The translations under genes and the position numbers were made by a program. Shown here one piece after another: positions 44,846 to 53,310 of a stretch of 64,000 nucleotides of DNA. The notes under the pieces were generated by a model. The model did not search any database. It had not been told where the DNA came from and saw only the letters and a program-made list of their open reading frames with translations. The DNA is taken from positions 1,178,001-1,242,000 of the forward strand of contig CAWHJN010000005.1 of assembly GCA_963829705.1 (NCBI GenBank). Direction: 5' to 3'. Numbering within the stretch: position 1 is the stretch's first letter; every line of letters begins with the position of its first letter. The stretch comes from CAWHJN01 sp963829705 (GTDB lineage: Bacteria > Bacteroidota > Rhodothermia > Rhodothermales > BA12).

Positions 44846-46399
44846 TCACCAGAACATGCCTACGATCACCGCCGTCGTCAGGAGCAGCACAACGGTGTAG
44901 AAGCGATGCTGGCGGTACCACGGGAGCGTCGCATCCTCTGCGCGCCACAGCGCGGGCGTCCACACCAGCGCTATGGTCTCGCTGGGCGGGGGCGCCGTCG
45001 CCAGACTCGCCAGCACGAGCGCCAGCGTGCTCCCCGCGAATACGATCACGGCGATGTACAAAAAGTGAATGTCCACCGGCGCTACCGCCAGCGCAATCGC
45101 CAGTGCCAGCCCCGAGGTGAGGGCAGCTACCGCGCCGGCCGTGGTGGCGCGTTTCCACAGCGCGCCGAACAGAAAGCACGCGGCCACCGGCGGCGTCACG
45201 TAGGCCAGCAGCGTCTGAATGTATTGCCAGAGGGACGGAAACTGGCTGATCTGCGGGGCCCACACGATCCCGAAGCCGACGACCAGCACCGTCGTCAGCC
45301 TCCCGATCTGCACGAGTGCGCGGCCTGAAACCGCAGGTCGGAGGCGACGAACGAAGTCCATCGTCACCAGCGTGGAAGCGGCGTTGAGCGTCGAGTCGAG
45401 GCTCGACATGAGAGCAGCCAGCAGCGCCACGATCCCCACGCCACGAATGCCGACCGGGAGGAGATCGAACAGCATCGTCGGAAAGGCAAGATCGGCCCGG
45501 GCGAGGTCGGGGTAGAGCACGCGCGCGTACAGGCCGGGGAGCACGACGACGAAGAGGAGCGGGAGTTTGAGGAAGCCCGCGAACAGCGCCCCGAGGCGGC
45601 CATCGTGGAGCGTCTTCGCCGCCAGGGCCCGCTGAACGATGTACTGGTTGCTGCACCAGTAGTAGATGCCCAGCAGCGGCAGCCCCGTCACGAGCCCCAG
45701 CCAGGGAAGCGCCTCGTCGGAGAGCGGCTGGATGAGGTGGCGCGAGGCCTCTGGCGTGTGGGCCACAACGTCGGCCCACTCCACGCGCCCCATCACCACT
45801 ACCGAGACGGCCAGCGCGCCGGCGAGCAGCACTACCGCCTGCACGGCATCGGTGTAGACGACCGATCTCAGACCTCCCGTGGTGGTGTAGAGGCCCGTAA
45901 ACACGCCGAGGCCTGCCACCACAGCCCAGAGCGGAATCGCCGGGTAGATGAGCTGGACGATGAGCGCGCCGCCGTAGAGCGCACCGGCGGTTTCCAGAAA
46001 CAAACTCGACAGGATCGACAGGGCGGAGACGTAGAGGCGCACCCGCACGTCGAACCGGCGCTCCAGGTATTCGGGCAAGGTGTACACCTGCGCGCGAAGG
46101 TAGAGCGGCAGAAAGACGACGACGAACAGCACCAGCGCAACGACGGCAAACCACTCGTAGTTGTACACCGAGATCCCCGAGCGGTAGGCATCGCCGGTGA
46201 GGCCGATGAAGGATGAACTCGAGATGTTGCTCGCGAACAGCGACGCGCCGATGAGCGGCCACGTGAGCGAGCGCCCGGCCAGGAAGTAGTCTTCCGTCGT
46301 CGTCTGCCTGCGAGCAGCCCACAGGCCGAGAGCCAGAACCCCCGCGAGGTACACAGCCATGACGATGACGTCGGCGGGCGCGAGGTGGAACGCCGGCAT
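44846..46399 (-). CDS. Sodium/solute symporter (SSS family, SGLT-like)
   Basis: 517 residues with about 13-14 membrane helices. SSS motifs: EDYFLAGRSLTWPLIGASLFASNISSSSFIGL, YTTTGGLRSVVYTDAVQAVVLL and ALMSSLDSTLNAASTLVTMDF. It couples Na+ to uptake of a sugar or similar solute; the vSGLT-like pattern and its position next to glucan-degrading genes suggest a mono- or disaccharide. It lies 131 bases downstream of the ThuA/dehydrogenase gene on the same strand and may be read with it. Confidence 0.9.
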   Translation of the reverse strand: MPAFHLAPADVIVMAVYLAGVLALGLWAARRQTTTEDYFLAGRSLTWPLIGASLFASNISSSSFIGLTGDAYRSGISVYNYEWFAVVALVLFVVVFLPLYLRAQVYTLPEYLERRFDVRVRLYVSALSILSSLFLETAGALYGGALIVQLIYPAIPLWAVVAGLGVFTGLYTTTGGLRSVVYTDAVQAVVLLAGALAVSVVVMGRVEWADVVAHTPEASRHLIQPLSDEALPWLGLVTGLPLLGIYYWCSNQYIVQRALAAKTLHDGRLGALFAGFLKLPLLFVVVLPGLYARVLYPDLARADLAFPTMLFDLLPVGIRGVGIVALLAALMSSLDSTLNAASTLVTMDFVRRLRPAVSGRALVQIGRLTTVLVVGFGIVWAPQISQFPSLWQYIQTLLAYVTPPVAACFLFGALWKRATTAGAVAALTSGLALAIALAVAPVDIHFLYIAVIVFAGSTLALVLASLATAPPPSETIALVWTPALWRAEDATLPWYRQHRFYTVVLLLTTAVIVGMFW

Positions 46400-46530
46400 G
46401 GCTACGCGAAGAGGAGTGGGCAGAACCTGAGTCGAGGCGGCAGCGGCATCTGCCGCGCCAGTCTGGGGCAGGCGAATAGTACGTTTGAATCAGGAACGGA
46501 GGCCAGAACTGCTGCGGAAACCCGGCGCGC

Positions 46531-49500
46531 CTACCGCGCGACCGTCAGGAGCCGACTCGACGCGCCCTCCGCCGTCGTCATCCGGACAACGTAGACGCCG
46601 CTCGCCAGGTCCGAAACGTCGGCGCGCAGCACGTGGGTGCCTGTCGCTACGGAACCGTCGAGCAGCAGCAGCACGCGCCGCCCGAGCAGGTCGTAGAGTT
46701 CGACGCGGGTGGGGCCGGGGCGCGGCGTGGCAAACGTGATCTCGGCGACGCTCCGGCTGGGGTTGGGATGCGGAGAGGCCAGCGACAAGGCAACCTCGCC
46801 GGGCGTTTCCACGGCGGTCGTGTTCTCCAGCGAAGCCGTCAGGTAGTCCTCCGAGACGGTCTGTGCAGCAAGGCCGGGGCCCGTCCACGAGAGTGCAGCC
46901 TCTGCCACGCGCGACAGGTCGCGGTACTCGAAACGGAGCGGCACCTCGGCCGCCGGTAGCACCACCGACCCGGACCGTCTCTGAAATCCTGTTTCGCTCC
47001 ACGCATCCACGACGAGTGCGCCGTTGACCCAGAGCCGCGCGCCATCGTCGGTCGCGGTCGTGAAGCGGTACGTCCCCGGCGCGGGCACGCGGAGATTGCC
47101 GCTCCACCGGATCGAGAATCCACTCGTGGGAAACCCGTCGAGCGGCGCATCGGCGCCCCAGTCGAAGCTCACCTGCGGGTCGATGCGGACGGTGGGGGTG
47201 CCGGAGAGATCGGGGGTGGGGAAGTATTCGGCGATGAGGCCGGCGGGCGTCGCCGGCGGGACGGCCACGCCCGAACCGTGGGCGCGCATCCAGTTCAGGT
47301 TGAGCAGCGCCCCGGAGGCCTGTTCGTTGCGGAAGACGACGTAGAGCGTGTGGGTCCCGCCGGGATCGGTGACGGGCACCGTCACGTCCTCGTAGGACTG
47401 CCAGCCGCCCGTGGGGGAGACGCGCGCGGTCGCCACGAGCGGGCCGTCGGCGGCGTCGATGCGCGCTTCGATGCGCCCGCCCGCCCCATCGGAGGCCACG
47501 CGGTACGTGAGAAAGTCGATGCCCTGGAGGTTGACCGGTTCGAAGGCGATCCAGTCGCCGTCCTGCACGTTGCCCACGCTCTCGCCCCCGGCCCAGTCGC
47601 TCGCCGTCTCCACCTGCACGCCAGAGTGGCGGGTAAAGTGCTCCGCTTCGAGCCGTTTGGGCCGGAGCACTACCTGCCGCCGCCCCGTGAGCGCGCCAAC
47701 ACCTGCCGCGCCGTCGTCGGTGTAGCGGGCTTCGACGACGAGAAAGACGTTCTCGGCGTCGGCTCCGTGGCCGCCGGGGACCTCGAAGCGGCCCGCGCAG
47801 CCTTCGTACTCCTCCAGCGGATGGTTGTGGTCGTCGTGTCCCACGCCAGGCTGCACGACGATGCGGGCGCAATCGAGGGTACCGTCGGAGGTGCTTCCGT
47901 CTTCAGCGTCGGTAGCCGAGACGACGAAGTCCACCACGTCTCCCCAGGTGTAAAACCCGCCATCGGCAGGCCGGGCCACCTCCACGACAGGGGCCGAGTT
48001 GCCCGCGACGATGGCGACGGTGGCCGTGGCAGACCGTTCGTTGGGGTCGGTCACGGTGAGGCGGGCCAGGTAGGAGCCGTTGCGGGTAAAGGTGTGCGCG
48101 GCCTCAGGCGTCGTGGCGTCTGTCGTCCCGTCGCCGTCGAAATCCCAGGCGTAACGGAGCGGAAGGCCCTCGGGGTGGAACGTCCCCGCGCTGGTGAACG
48201 AGACGGCCAGCGGAGCCGGGCCGCTGGAAGGCGACGCCTGCATGCTGGCGACCGGGGCGCGTGCGCCGCTGAGGTAGGCGATCCGGCTGAGGGCGGCGTC
48301 GGGATTGCCGCCGCCGAAGCCCGACCCCCATTCGAGCAGGTAGAAGGCTCCGTCTGGCCCCACCTCCAGATCCATCGGGCGGTGCAACTCGAGGTTCGGC
48401 AGAAACCGCTGAAAGGCGAGCGGCTGCCCGTCCGCGTCGAGGTGGGTCTCGACGATCCAGTTGCGCGACCACTCGTAGACGAAAACGGAGCCGTCGAAGT
48501 ACGCTGGCAACTGCGCATCGCCGCGGTCAGCGTCGCGGCGGATCACCGGCCCCGCCATGACGGTCCGGCCGGGGCCGTCGGGCAGATCGGGGAACTCCGG
48601 CGACGGGGCGTACGGATACCACGCCCAGGCAGGCTGCGCCGCTGGCAGGGCGAGGGGCGCCTGCGCTACGTTCGCGGAGGCATTGACCGGTGCCGCGCAG
48701 TCGAACGCCGGACCTGCAACGCCGGTAGCAAAATTGTAGTCGCGGTAGGGCACGTTGTCGGCGATGCAGTAGGGCCAGCCGAAAAAGCCCGCCTGGCGGG
48801 CCTGGTTTACCTCGTCGTAGCCCCGTGGCCCCCGCGCCGCGCTGGTGGTGCTCGCGTCCGGGCCCACGTCTCCCCAGTAGAGCCAGCCCGTCGCCGGGTC
48901 CACGCTGAGGCGGAACGGATTGCGAACCCCCATCGCGAAGATCTCGGGTCGCCCACCTGAGCCATCGGCAGGGAAGAGGTTGCCGTCGGGAATGGCGGCG
49001 GTACCGTCGTTCAGAGGCCGGATGCGGAGCACCTTCCCCCGGAGATCGTAGGGATTGGCGGACGTCCGCTGGGCATCCCACGACGCCCGCCCCGGCCGCT
49101 CGTCGAGGGGCGCGTAGCCATCCGAGTCAAAAGGGTCGGTGTCGTCGCCGGTAGCAATGTAGAGGAGTCCGTCGGGATCGAAGGTGAGCGAGCCTCCCGA
49201 ATGCCCGCCCTGGTCCCGGTCGGTCGGGACGGTGAGCAGCACGGCTTCGGAGGCGAGGTCAAGCGCGTCGCCGACGACGGTGAAGCGCGACACCTGCTGG
49301 ATGGACCCGAGGCCGGCGGGAGAGTAGTAGAGGTACACCCACCTGTTCTGGCTGAAATTCGGGTCGAGGGTGATGCCGAGGAGTCCGTCTTCGTAGCTCG
49401 TCGTGACGGGCAGCGTGGCGGCTACGAGCGTCTGCGCCCGCTCCGGGTGCCAGATCTTGACAGCACCCCCACGCTCGACAAAAAACACCCGTCCATCCGG

Positions 49501-50325
49501 GGCCACCGCCAGCTCCATCGGGTCGCGCACGTCGGCGTCGAGGATCGTCTTTTCCCAGCTCGTCTCCACCGTAGCCGAGCAGTTGCCCTCGGCCCAGCCC
49601 GCTGCCCACGCGAGCCCGCCCCAGAGGTGGTCGAGAAAGTGGGCCTCCTGAAACGCCGCGCCCGTGTGACCACCCCCCGTGTAAAACGAGCGCCCACCCT
49701 CGTAGATGTGGCACCACGCGATGGGATGGTCGCCGCCCATCGTGCCGCCGCCGTACGTCTGCTCGTCGAGCGTGGCCAGGACGTGAACGCTGCCGCGCGG
49801 GTTCGTGCGGTAGTTGTACCACTCGTCCGTGCGCGGCCACACCGCCGGGAGCGAAGCCGTCGCCGGATGCACACGGTCGACCACGTGGACGACTGCGTCG
49901 GGCGTGCCCGCCGGGTGGCTCTGGAAATACGCCCCGACGAGCCCGCCGTACCACGCCCACTCGTACTCTGTATCGGCTGCCGAGTGGATGCCGACGAAGC
50001 CTCCACCGGCCTGCACGTATCCCTCCAGCGCGGCCTGCTGGCTGGCGTCGAGGACGTCGCCGGTGGTATTCAGAAACACGACGGCATCGTAGGCCGAGAG
50101 GCCTTCGCTGTTGAACACCGCCGCGTTTTCTGTTGCCGTCACGGTAAATCCGTGCGTGCTCGCCAGCGCCTGCACCGCGGCGATCCCGTCGGGGATGGAA
50201 GCGTGGCGGAACCCGGTCGTGCGCGAGAAGACGAGTACCTGCCCGCCCGGCTGCGCGCGTGCGGAGGCCGGGGCGAGCAGGAGCAGGCTCAACAGGGCGA
50301 GGGCGGCAGGGCGGAGACAGGACAT
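46531..50325 (-). CDS. Secreted ThuA-sugar dehydrogenase multidomain protein with CBM6, PA14 and T9SS tail
   Basis: 1264 residues from the ATG at 50325 (signal ALALLSLLLLAPASARAQ). Domains in order: ThuA-like (about 25-255, VLVFSRTTGFRH, GIHSAADTEYEWAWYGGLVG); a sorbosone/glucose dehydrogenase-type propeller (about 260-635, LLGITLDPNFSQNRWVYLYY, GVRNPFRLSVDP); PKD (about 650-735, LRYAWDFDGDGTTDA); an uncharacterised beta domain; CBM6 (about 850-985, VQDGDWIAFEPVNLQG); PA14 (about 1000-1150, TATDDGARLWVNGALV); and T9SS sorting (LASPHPNPSRSVAEITF, LTVAR). A LacI-type palindrome lies 12 bases upstream. It probably oxidises or binds sugars outside the cell. Confidence 0.88.
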   Translation of the reverse strand: MSCLRPAALALLSLLLLAPASARAQPGGQVLVFSRTTGFRHASIPDGIAAVQALASTHGFTVTATENAAVFNSEGLSAYDAVVFLNTTGDVLDASQQAALEGYVQAGGGFVGIHSAADTEYEWAWYGGLVGAYFQSHPAGTPDAVVHVVDRVHPATASLPAVWPRTDEWYNYRTNPRGSVHVLATLDEQTYGGGTMGGDHPIAWCHIYEGGRSFYTGGGHTGAAFQEAHFLDHLWGGLAWAAGWAEGNCSATVETSWEKTILDADVRDPMELAVAPDGRVFFVERGGAVKIWHPERAQTLVAATLPVTTSYEDGLLGITLDPNFSQNRWVYLYYSPAGLGSIQQVSRFTVVGDALDLASEAVLLTVPTDRDQGGHSGGSLTFDPDGLLYIATGDDTDPFDSDGYAPLDERPGRASWDAQRTSANPYDLRGKVLRIRPLNDGTAAIPDGNLFPADGSGGRPEIFAMGVRNPFRLSVDPATGWLYWGDVGPDASTTSAARGPRGYDEVNQARQAGFFGWPYCIADNVPYRDYNFATGVAGPAFDCAAPVNASANVAQAPLALPAAQPAWAWYPYAPSPEFPDLPDGPGRTVMAGPVIRRDADRGDAQLPAYFDGSVFVYEWSRNWIVETHLDADGQPLAFQRFLPNLELHRPMDLEVGPDGAFYLLEWGSGFGGGNPDAALSRIAYLSGARAPVASMQASPSSGPAPLAVSFTSAGTFHPEGLPLRYAWDFDGDGTTDATTPEAAHTFTRNGSYLARLTVTDPNERSATATVAIVAGNSAPVVEVARPADGGFYTWGDVVDFVVSATDAEDGSTSDGTLDCARIVVQPGVGHDDHNHPLEEYEGCAGRFEVPGGHGADAENVFLVVEARYTDDGAAGVGALTGRRQVVLRPKRLEAEHFTRHSGVQVETASDWAGGESVGNVQDGDWIAFEPVNLQGIDFLTYRVASDGAGGRIEARIDAADGPLVATARVSPTGGWQSYEDVTVPVTDPGGTHTLYVVFRNEQASGALLNLNWMRAHGSGVAVPPATPAGLIAEYFPTPDLSGTPTVRIDPQVSFDWGADAPLDGFPTSGFSIRWSGNLRVPAPGTYRFTTATDDGARLWVNGALVVDAWSETGFQRRSGSVVLPAAEVPLRFEYRDLSRVAEAALSWTGPGLAAQTVSEDYLTASLENTTAVETPGEVALSLASPHPNPSRSVAEITFATPRPGPTRVELYDLLGRRVLLLLDGSVATGTHVLRADVSDLASGVYVVRMTTAEGASSRLLTVAR

Positions 50326-50336
50326 CGGCAGAAGTC

Positions 50337-50352
50337 TTGAAAACGTTTTCAA
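50337..50352. promoter_or_regulatory. LacI-type operator upstream of the ThuA/dehydrogenase gene
   Basis: TTGAAAACGTTTTCAA is a perfect 16-base palindrome of LacI-family type, 12 bases before the ATG at 50325. The regulator encoded at 52256 is the natural candidate to bind it. Confidence 0.85.
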
Positions 50353-50391
50353 GGAAGAATATAGCGTCACCTGCCGCGCTGCGCGCCTCCG

Positions 50392-52199
50392 TTACCGCAC
50401 GGCGACCGCCCGGTACCGGTCGAAATAGGTGCGGGCACGCGCCGTGTCTCCCTGCATCACCAGCAGCCGCGCCCGGTTGAAGAGCATCTCCGGCGACTGA
50501 GGGTTGCGCCGCTCGGCGGCTTCCAGAAACGCCTCGGCCTCGTGGAAGGCGTCCTGCCGGAGGGCGAGCACCGCGAGGGCGTTGAGGCTGAACGTGCTCT
50601 CGCTGAGCCGGGCCGTGTACCGGGCCAGCGCTCCCGTCTCGGCATCGTAGACCGGGTTCGCCAGCGCGTAGCCGACGGCCTGCTCCATCAGCGCCTCGTT
50701 GAACGGCTGCCAGCGCAGCAGCGCCCCGTACAGACGCAGGGCCGCCAGCGTGTCCGTCTCCGCGCGTGCCTGCTGCACGGCGGCATCCAGCGCATCCGTC
50801 ATGGGCCTTCCTTCCAGCAGGATCTGCGCCGCGAGGGCATCGGCGTAGCGCCCCGAGCGGGCCACCGCGGCGACTTCGGCGCGGACGGCGGCCTCGGCCT
50901 CGGCGGGCGTCCGGTCTTTGCGGAACGGGTAGCCGTTGGTGAGCAGGGCAATCTGGAGGCGGGCATAGGTGGCCTCGACGGGGTCGAGGTCGGACGCGGC
51001 GGGCGCAGGGCGGGGGGCCTGGCGAAGCGCGGGCAGGGTACGGCGCATCGCGTCCGCGAAGGCGTCGGCCATGAGGGCGTAGCCCCGCGCGTTGGGGTGG
51101 AGGTGGTCGGTGAACAGCGCCGAGCCCTCGAGGCCTCCGGGACTCGCTGCCCGGAACTGCTCCTGCACGTCTACGAGCGTCACGTGAGGGAACGCGGCTG
51201 CCAGGCGGCGCGCGACGGCGTTCATCTCCTCAGGTGCGCGGAAGCGAAGGCCGTCGGCTTCTTTCGCCTCGACGAAGGCCGAGCGGGCGGCCGTCGTGTC
51301 GCCCTGGTTCAGCAGCGCCTGCCCCCGGCGGTACGCCTCGTGGGCAGCGGGTTCGTCGCCCAGCGGCGGCTGATCAGCCAGGTTGGAGGTAAGCGTGGCG
51401 AGGAAAACGGGGATGCCTGCCTGCTCGAAGCGCGTGAGGGCCGCGCCGAGGTTGGCCTCGTACTGCGCGATTCCGGCGCGGTACGCCTCGCTGTCCCGGT
51501 CGATGGCGGCGTTTCGGACGACGCGGGCCATCATCGTGCGCCGCTCGCCGGCGGCGGCGTATCGTCCCGGCGGAGGGCGTCGAGGCCCGCGACAATCGCC
51601 CACTGCGACGCGCCGATCAAAAACCGTTTCAGCGCGACCGACGTGCCCGTCCAGCCCTGCGTCCCGGCCGTTCCGTACGCACCGTAATACTCGTTCTGCC
51701 CGGCATAGATCACGACGGCATCGGGGCGCTGTGCCACGACAGGCCCTGCAAGCGCCTGAAGCGTGTAGCTGTTCGTCGCCGTCATGCCCGCATTGACTAC
51801 CTCGACCGCTGTTCCGGGCAGGGCCGCCGCCAGCCGGTCTTCCAGGCGAGCCGGGAATCCATAGTAGCCGTGGTACGGAAAGCCCGCCGTCGTCGAGCCG
51901 CCGAGGGCGACGATGCGGAGCGTGCTCGGAGGCTTCTCGGCGACGAAGGGATCGAAGGCGACGCCGGGCCGGAAGTCGCGGAAAAACAACGTCCCGTAGT
52001 CCGGGTCGAGCGCGACGTAGGAGGGGTGACCCGCGAGCGGCTGGAACGGCGCCCGGCGAGCCTCGCCAACACCCAGAAACCTGAGGCTTGCTTCGATCAG
52101 CAGCAAAACCGCCACGGGCAGCACGACGGCTACCACCCTGAAGACGACCGCTTTCGTCCGGGACGGGTGGGCGGCACCGGGGGAGGAGTTCGCTTGCAT
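50392..52199 (-). CDS. SGNH/GDSL hydrolase-like protein with C-terminal repeats, frameshifted near 51558
   Basis: The ATG at 52199 starts a membrane or signal anchor (VFRVVAVVLPVAVLLLIEASLRFLG). SGNH blocks follow: VALGGSTTAGFPYHG with the nucleophile serine, VVNAGMTATNSYTL, VIYAGQNEYYGAYG and, after the break, DHLHPNARGYALMAD (D and H of the triad). One base appears lost after TPPP at about 51558, and the frame resumes GERRTMMARVV. Rejoined, about 601 residues. The C-terminal third is TPR-like (ALAVLALRQDAFHEAEAFLEAAERRNPQS). It is divergent from lacI across an operator and may deacylate glucans or glycans. Confidence 0.78.
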
Positions 52200-52221
52200 C
52201 GGATAGGGTGGCGGAGTACCT

Positions 52222-52237
52222 TGCGAAAAGGTTTTCA
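52222..52237. promoter_or_regulatory. LacI-type operator between the SGNH gene and lacI
   Basis: TGCGAAAAGGTTTTCA, an imperfect palindrome of the same family (core GAAAAGGTTTTC). It lies between divergent genes, 19 bases before the lacI ATG and 23 bases before the SGNH gene ATG, so it can control both and give autoregulation. Confidence 0.7.
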
Positions 52238-52255
52238 GACGGAGAAGTTGGCCTC

Positions 52256-53269
52256 ATGAGCAGGGTTCCCACGATACGCAATGTGGCGCAGCGAGCGGGG
52301 GTGTCGATCTCGACGGTTTCCCGCGTGTTGAACAATTCCGCCTCGGTCGACGGGGCGAAGCGGCAACGCGTAGAAACTGCCGTCCGCGAGTTGGGCTACA
52401 TCCCGAACCCTGCCGCACTCAGCCTGCTGGGCCAGAGCAAAGGGGGCATCGGCGTGCTGCTTCCCTACATCGCGGGCGACTTCTTCTCCGAGTTTCTTGA
52501 AGGCATCGACCGGGTCACGAGCGACAACGGGTACTTTCTCATCGTCTCGTCCTCCCATCGCAACGTGAAGGAGTTTAGGGCCGTCATTCAGGGCCTCAAC
52601 CGCCGGGTGGATGGCCTGATCATCATGTCGACCGAGGTGCCCGCCCGGACGGTGTGTGGCTGGCTCTCTGCCGACATGCCCCTCGTGTTTGTCAATACGG
52701 ACGTGGAGGACGTAGCGACCGAAGCCGTCAACTTCGACAACTACGGCGGGGCGTACCGGCTCACCGAGCACCTCCTCGATCACGGCCACCGCCGCATCGC
52801 GTGTGTCACCGGTCCGCCGGGTGCGCGCGATGGGAACGAGCGGTTGGCCGCGTTTCGCGCCGCGTTGCGGGCACGTGGAATCGAGCCCGATCCCGCCCTC
52901 GAACTCCCCGGCGATTACACGATGCAATCCGGGCTCGACGCCGTTCCAGCGCTGCTGGCCCTCGATCCGCGCCCGACCGCCATCTTTGCCGCCAACGACC
53001 TCTCGGCCTACGGCGTCCTCAGAGGGCTTCGGGAGGCCGGGCTCGACGTACCCGGCGACATCGCGCTGGCGGGGTTCGACGACATCCAACTCGCGCAGTT
53101 CGCGTTGCCCTCGCTCACGACGGTGCGCGTGCCGGTGCGCGAGATGGGCCGCCTGGCTATCGAGAAGCTACTCGCGCGGATCAAACAGGAGGACGGAGAG
53201 GCCCGCGCCATGACCGTGCTTCCTACCGAAGTCGTCCTCCGCGAGTCGACCTTACCGCTCGCAGGTTGA
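52256..53269 (+). CDS. LacI-family transcriptional regulator
   Basis: 337 residues from the ATG at 52256. N-terminal helix-turn-helix (PTIRNVAQRAGVSISTVSRVLN) and hinge helix (NPAALSLLGQSKGG), then a periplasmic-binding-protein-like effector domain (GIGVLLPYIAGDFFSEFLEGI, FVNTDVEDVATEAVNFDNYGG, GFDDIQLAQFALPSLTTVRVP). It is probably the repressor of the glucan locus, with a sugar inducer such as a glucan fragment. Its own operator lies upstream, and others are at 50337, 53312, 59209 and 59272. Confidence 0.95.
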   Translation: MSRVPTIRNVAQRAGVSISTVSRVLNNSASVDGAKRQRVETAVRELGYIPNPAALSLLGQSKGGIGVLLPYIAGDFFSEFLEGIDRVTSDNGYFLIVSSSHRNVKEFRAVIQGLNRRVDGLIIMSTEVPARTVCGWLSADMPLVFVNTDVEDVATEAVNFDNYGGAYRLTEHLLDHGHRRIACVTGPPGARDGNERLAAFRAALRARGIEPDPALELPGDYTMQSGLDAVPALLALDPRPTAIFAANDLSAYGVLRGLREAGLDVPGDIALAGFDDIQLAQFALPSLTTVRVPVREMGRLAIEKLLARIKQEDGEARAMTVLPTEVVLRESTLPLAG

Positions 53270-53310
53270 TCCCTCTTTTCCTTCTGCACTCCTTACCTGT
53301 TCCATTCGAC

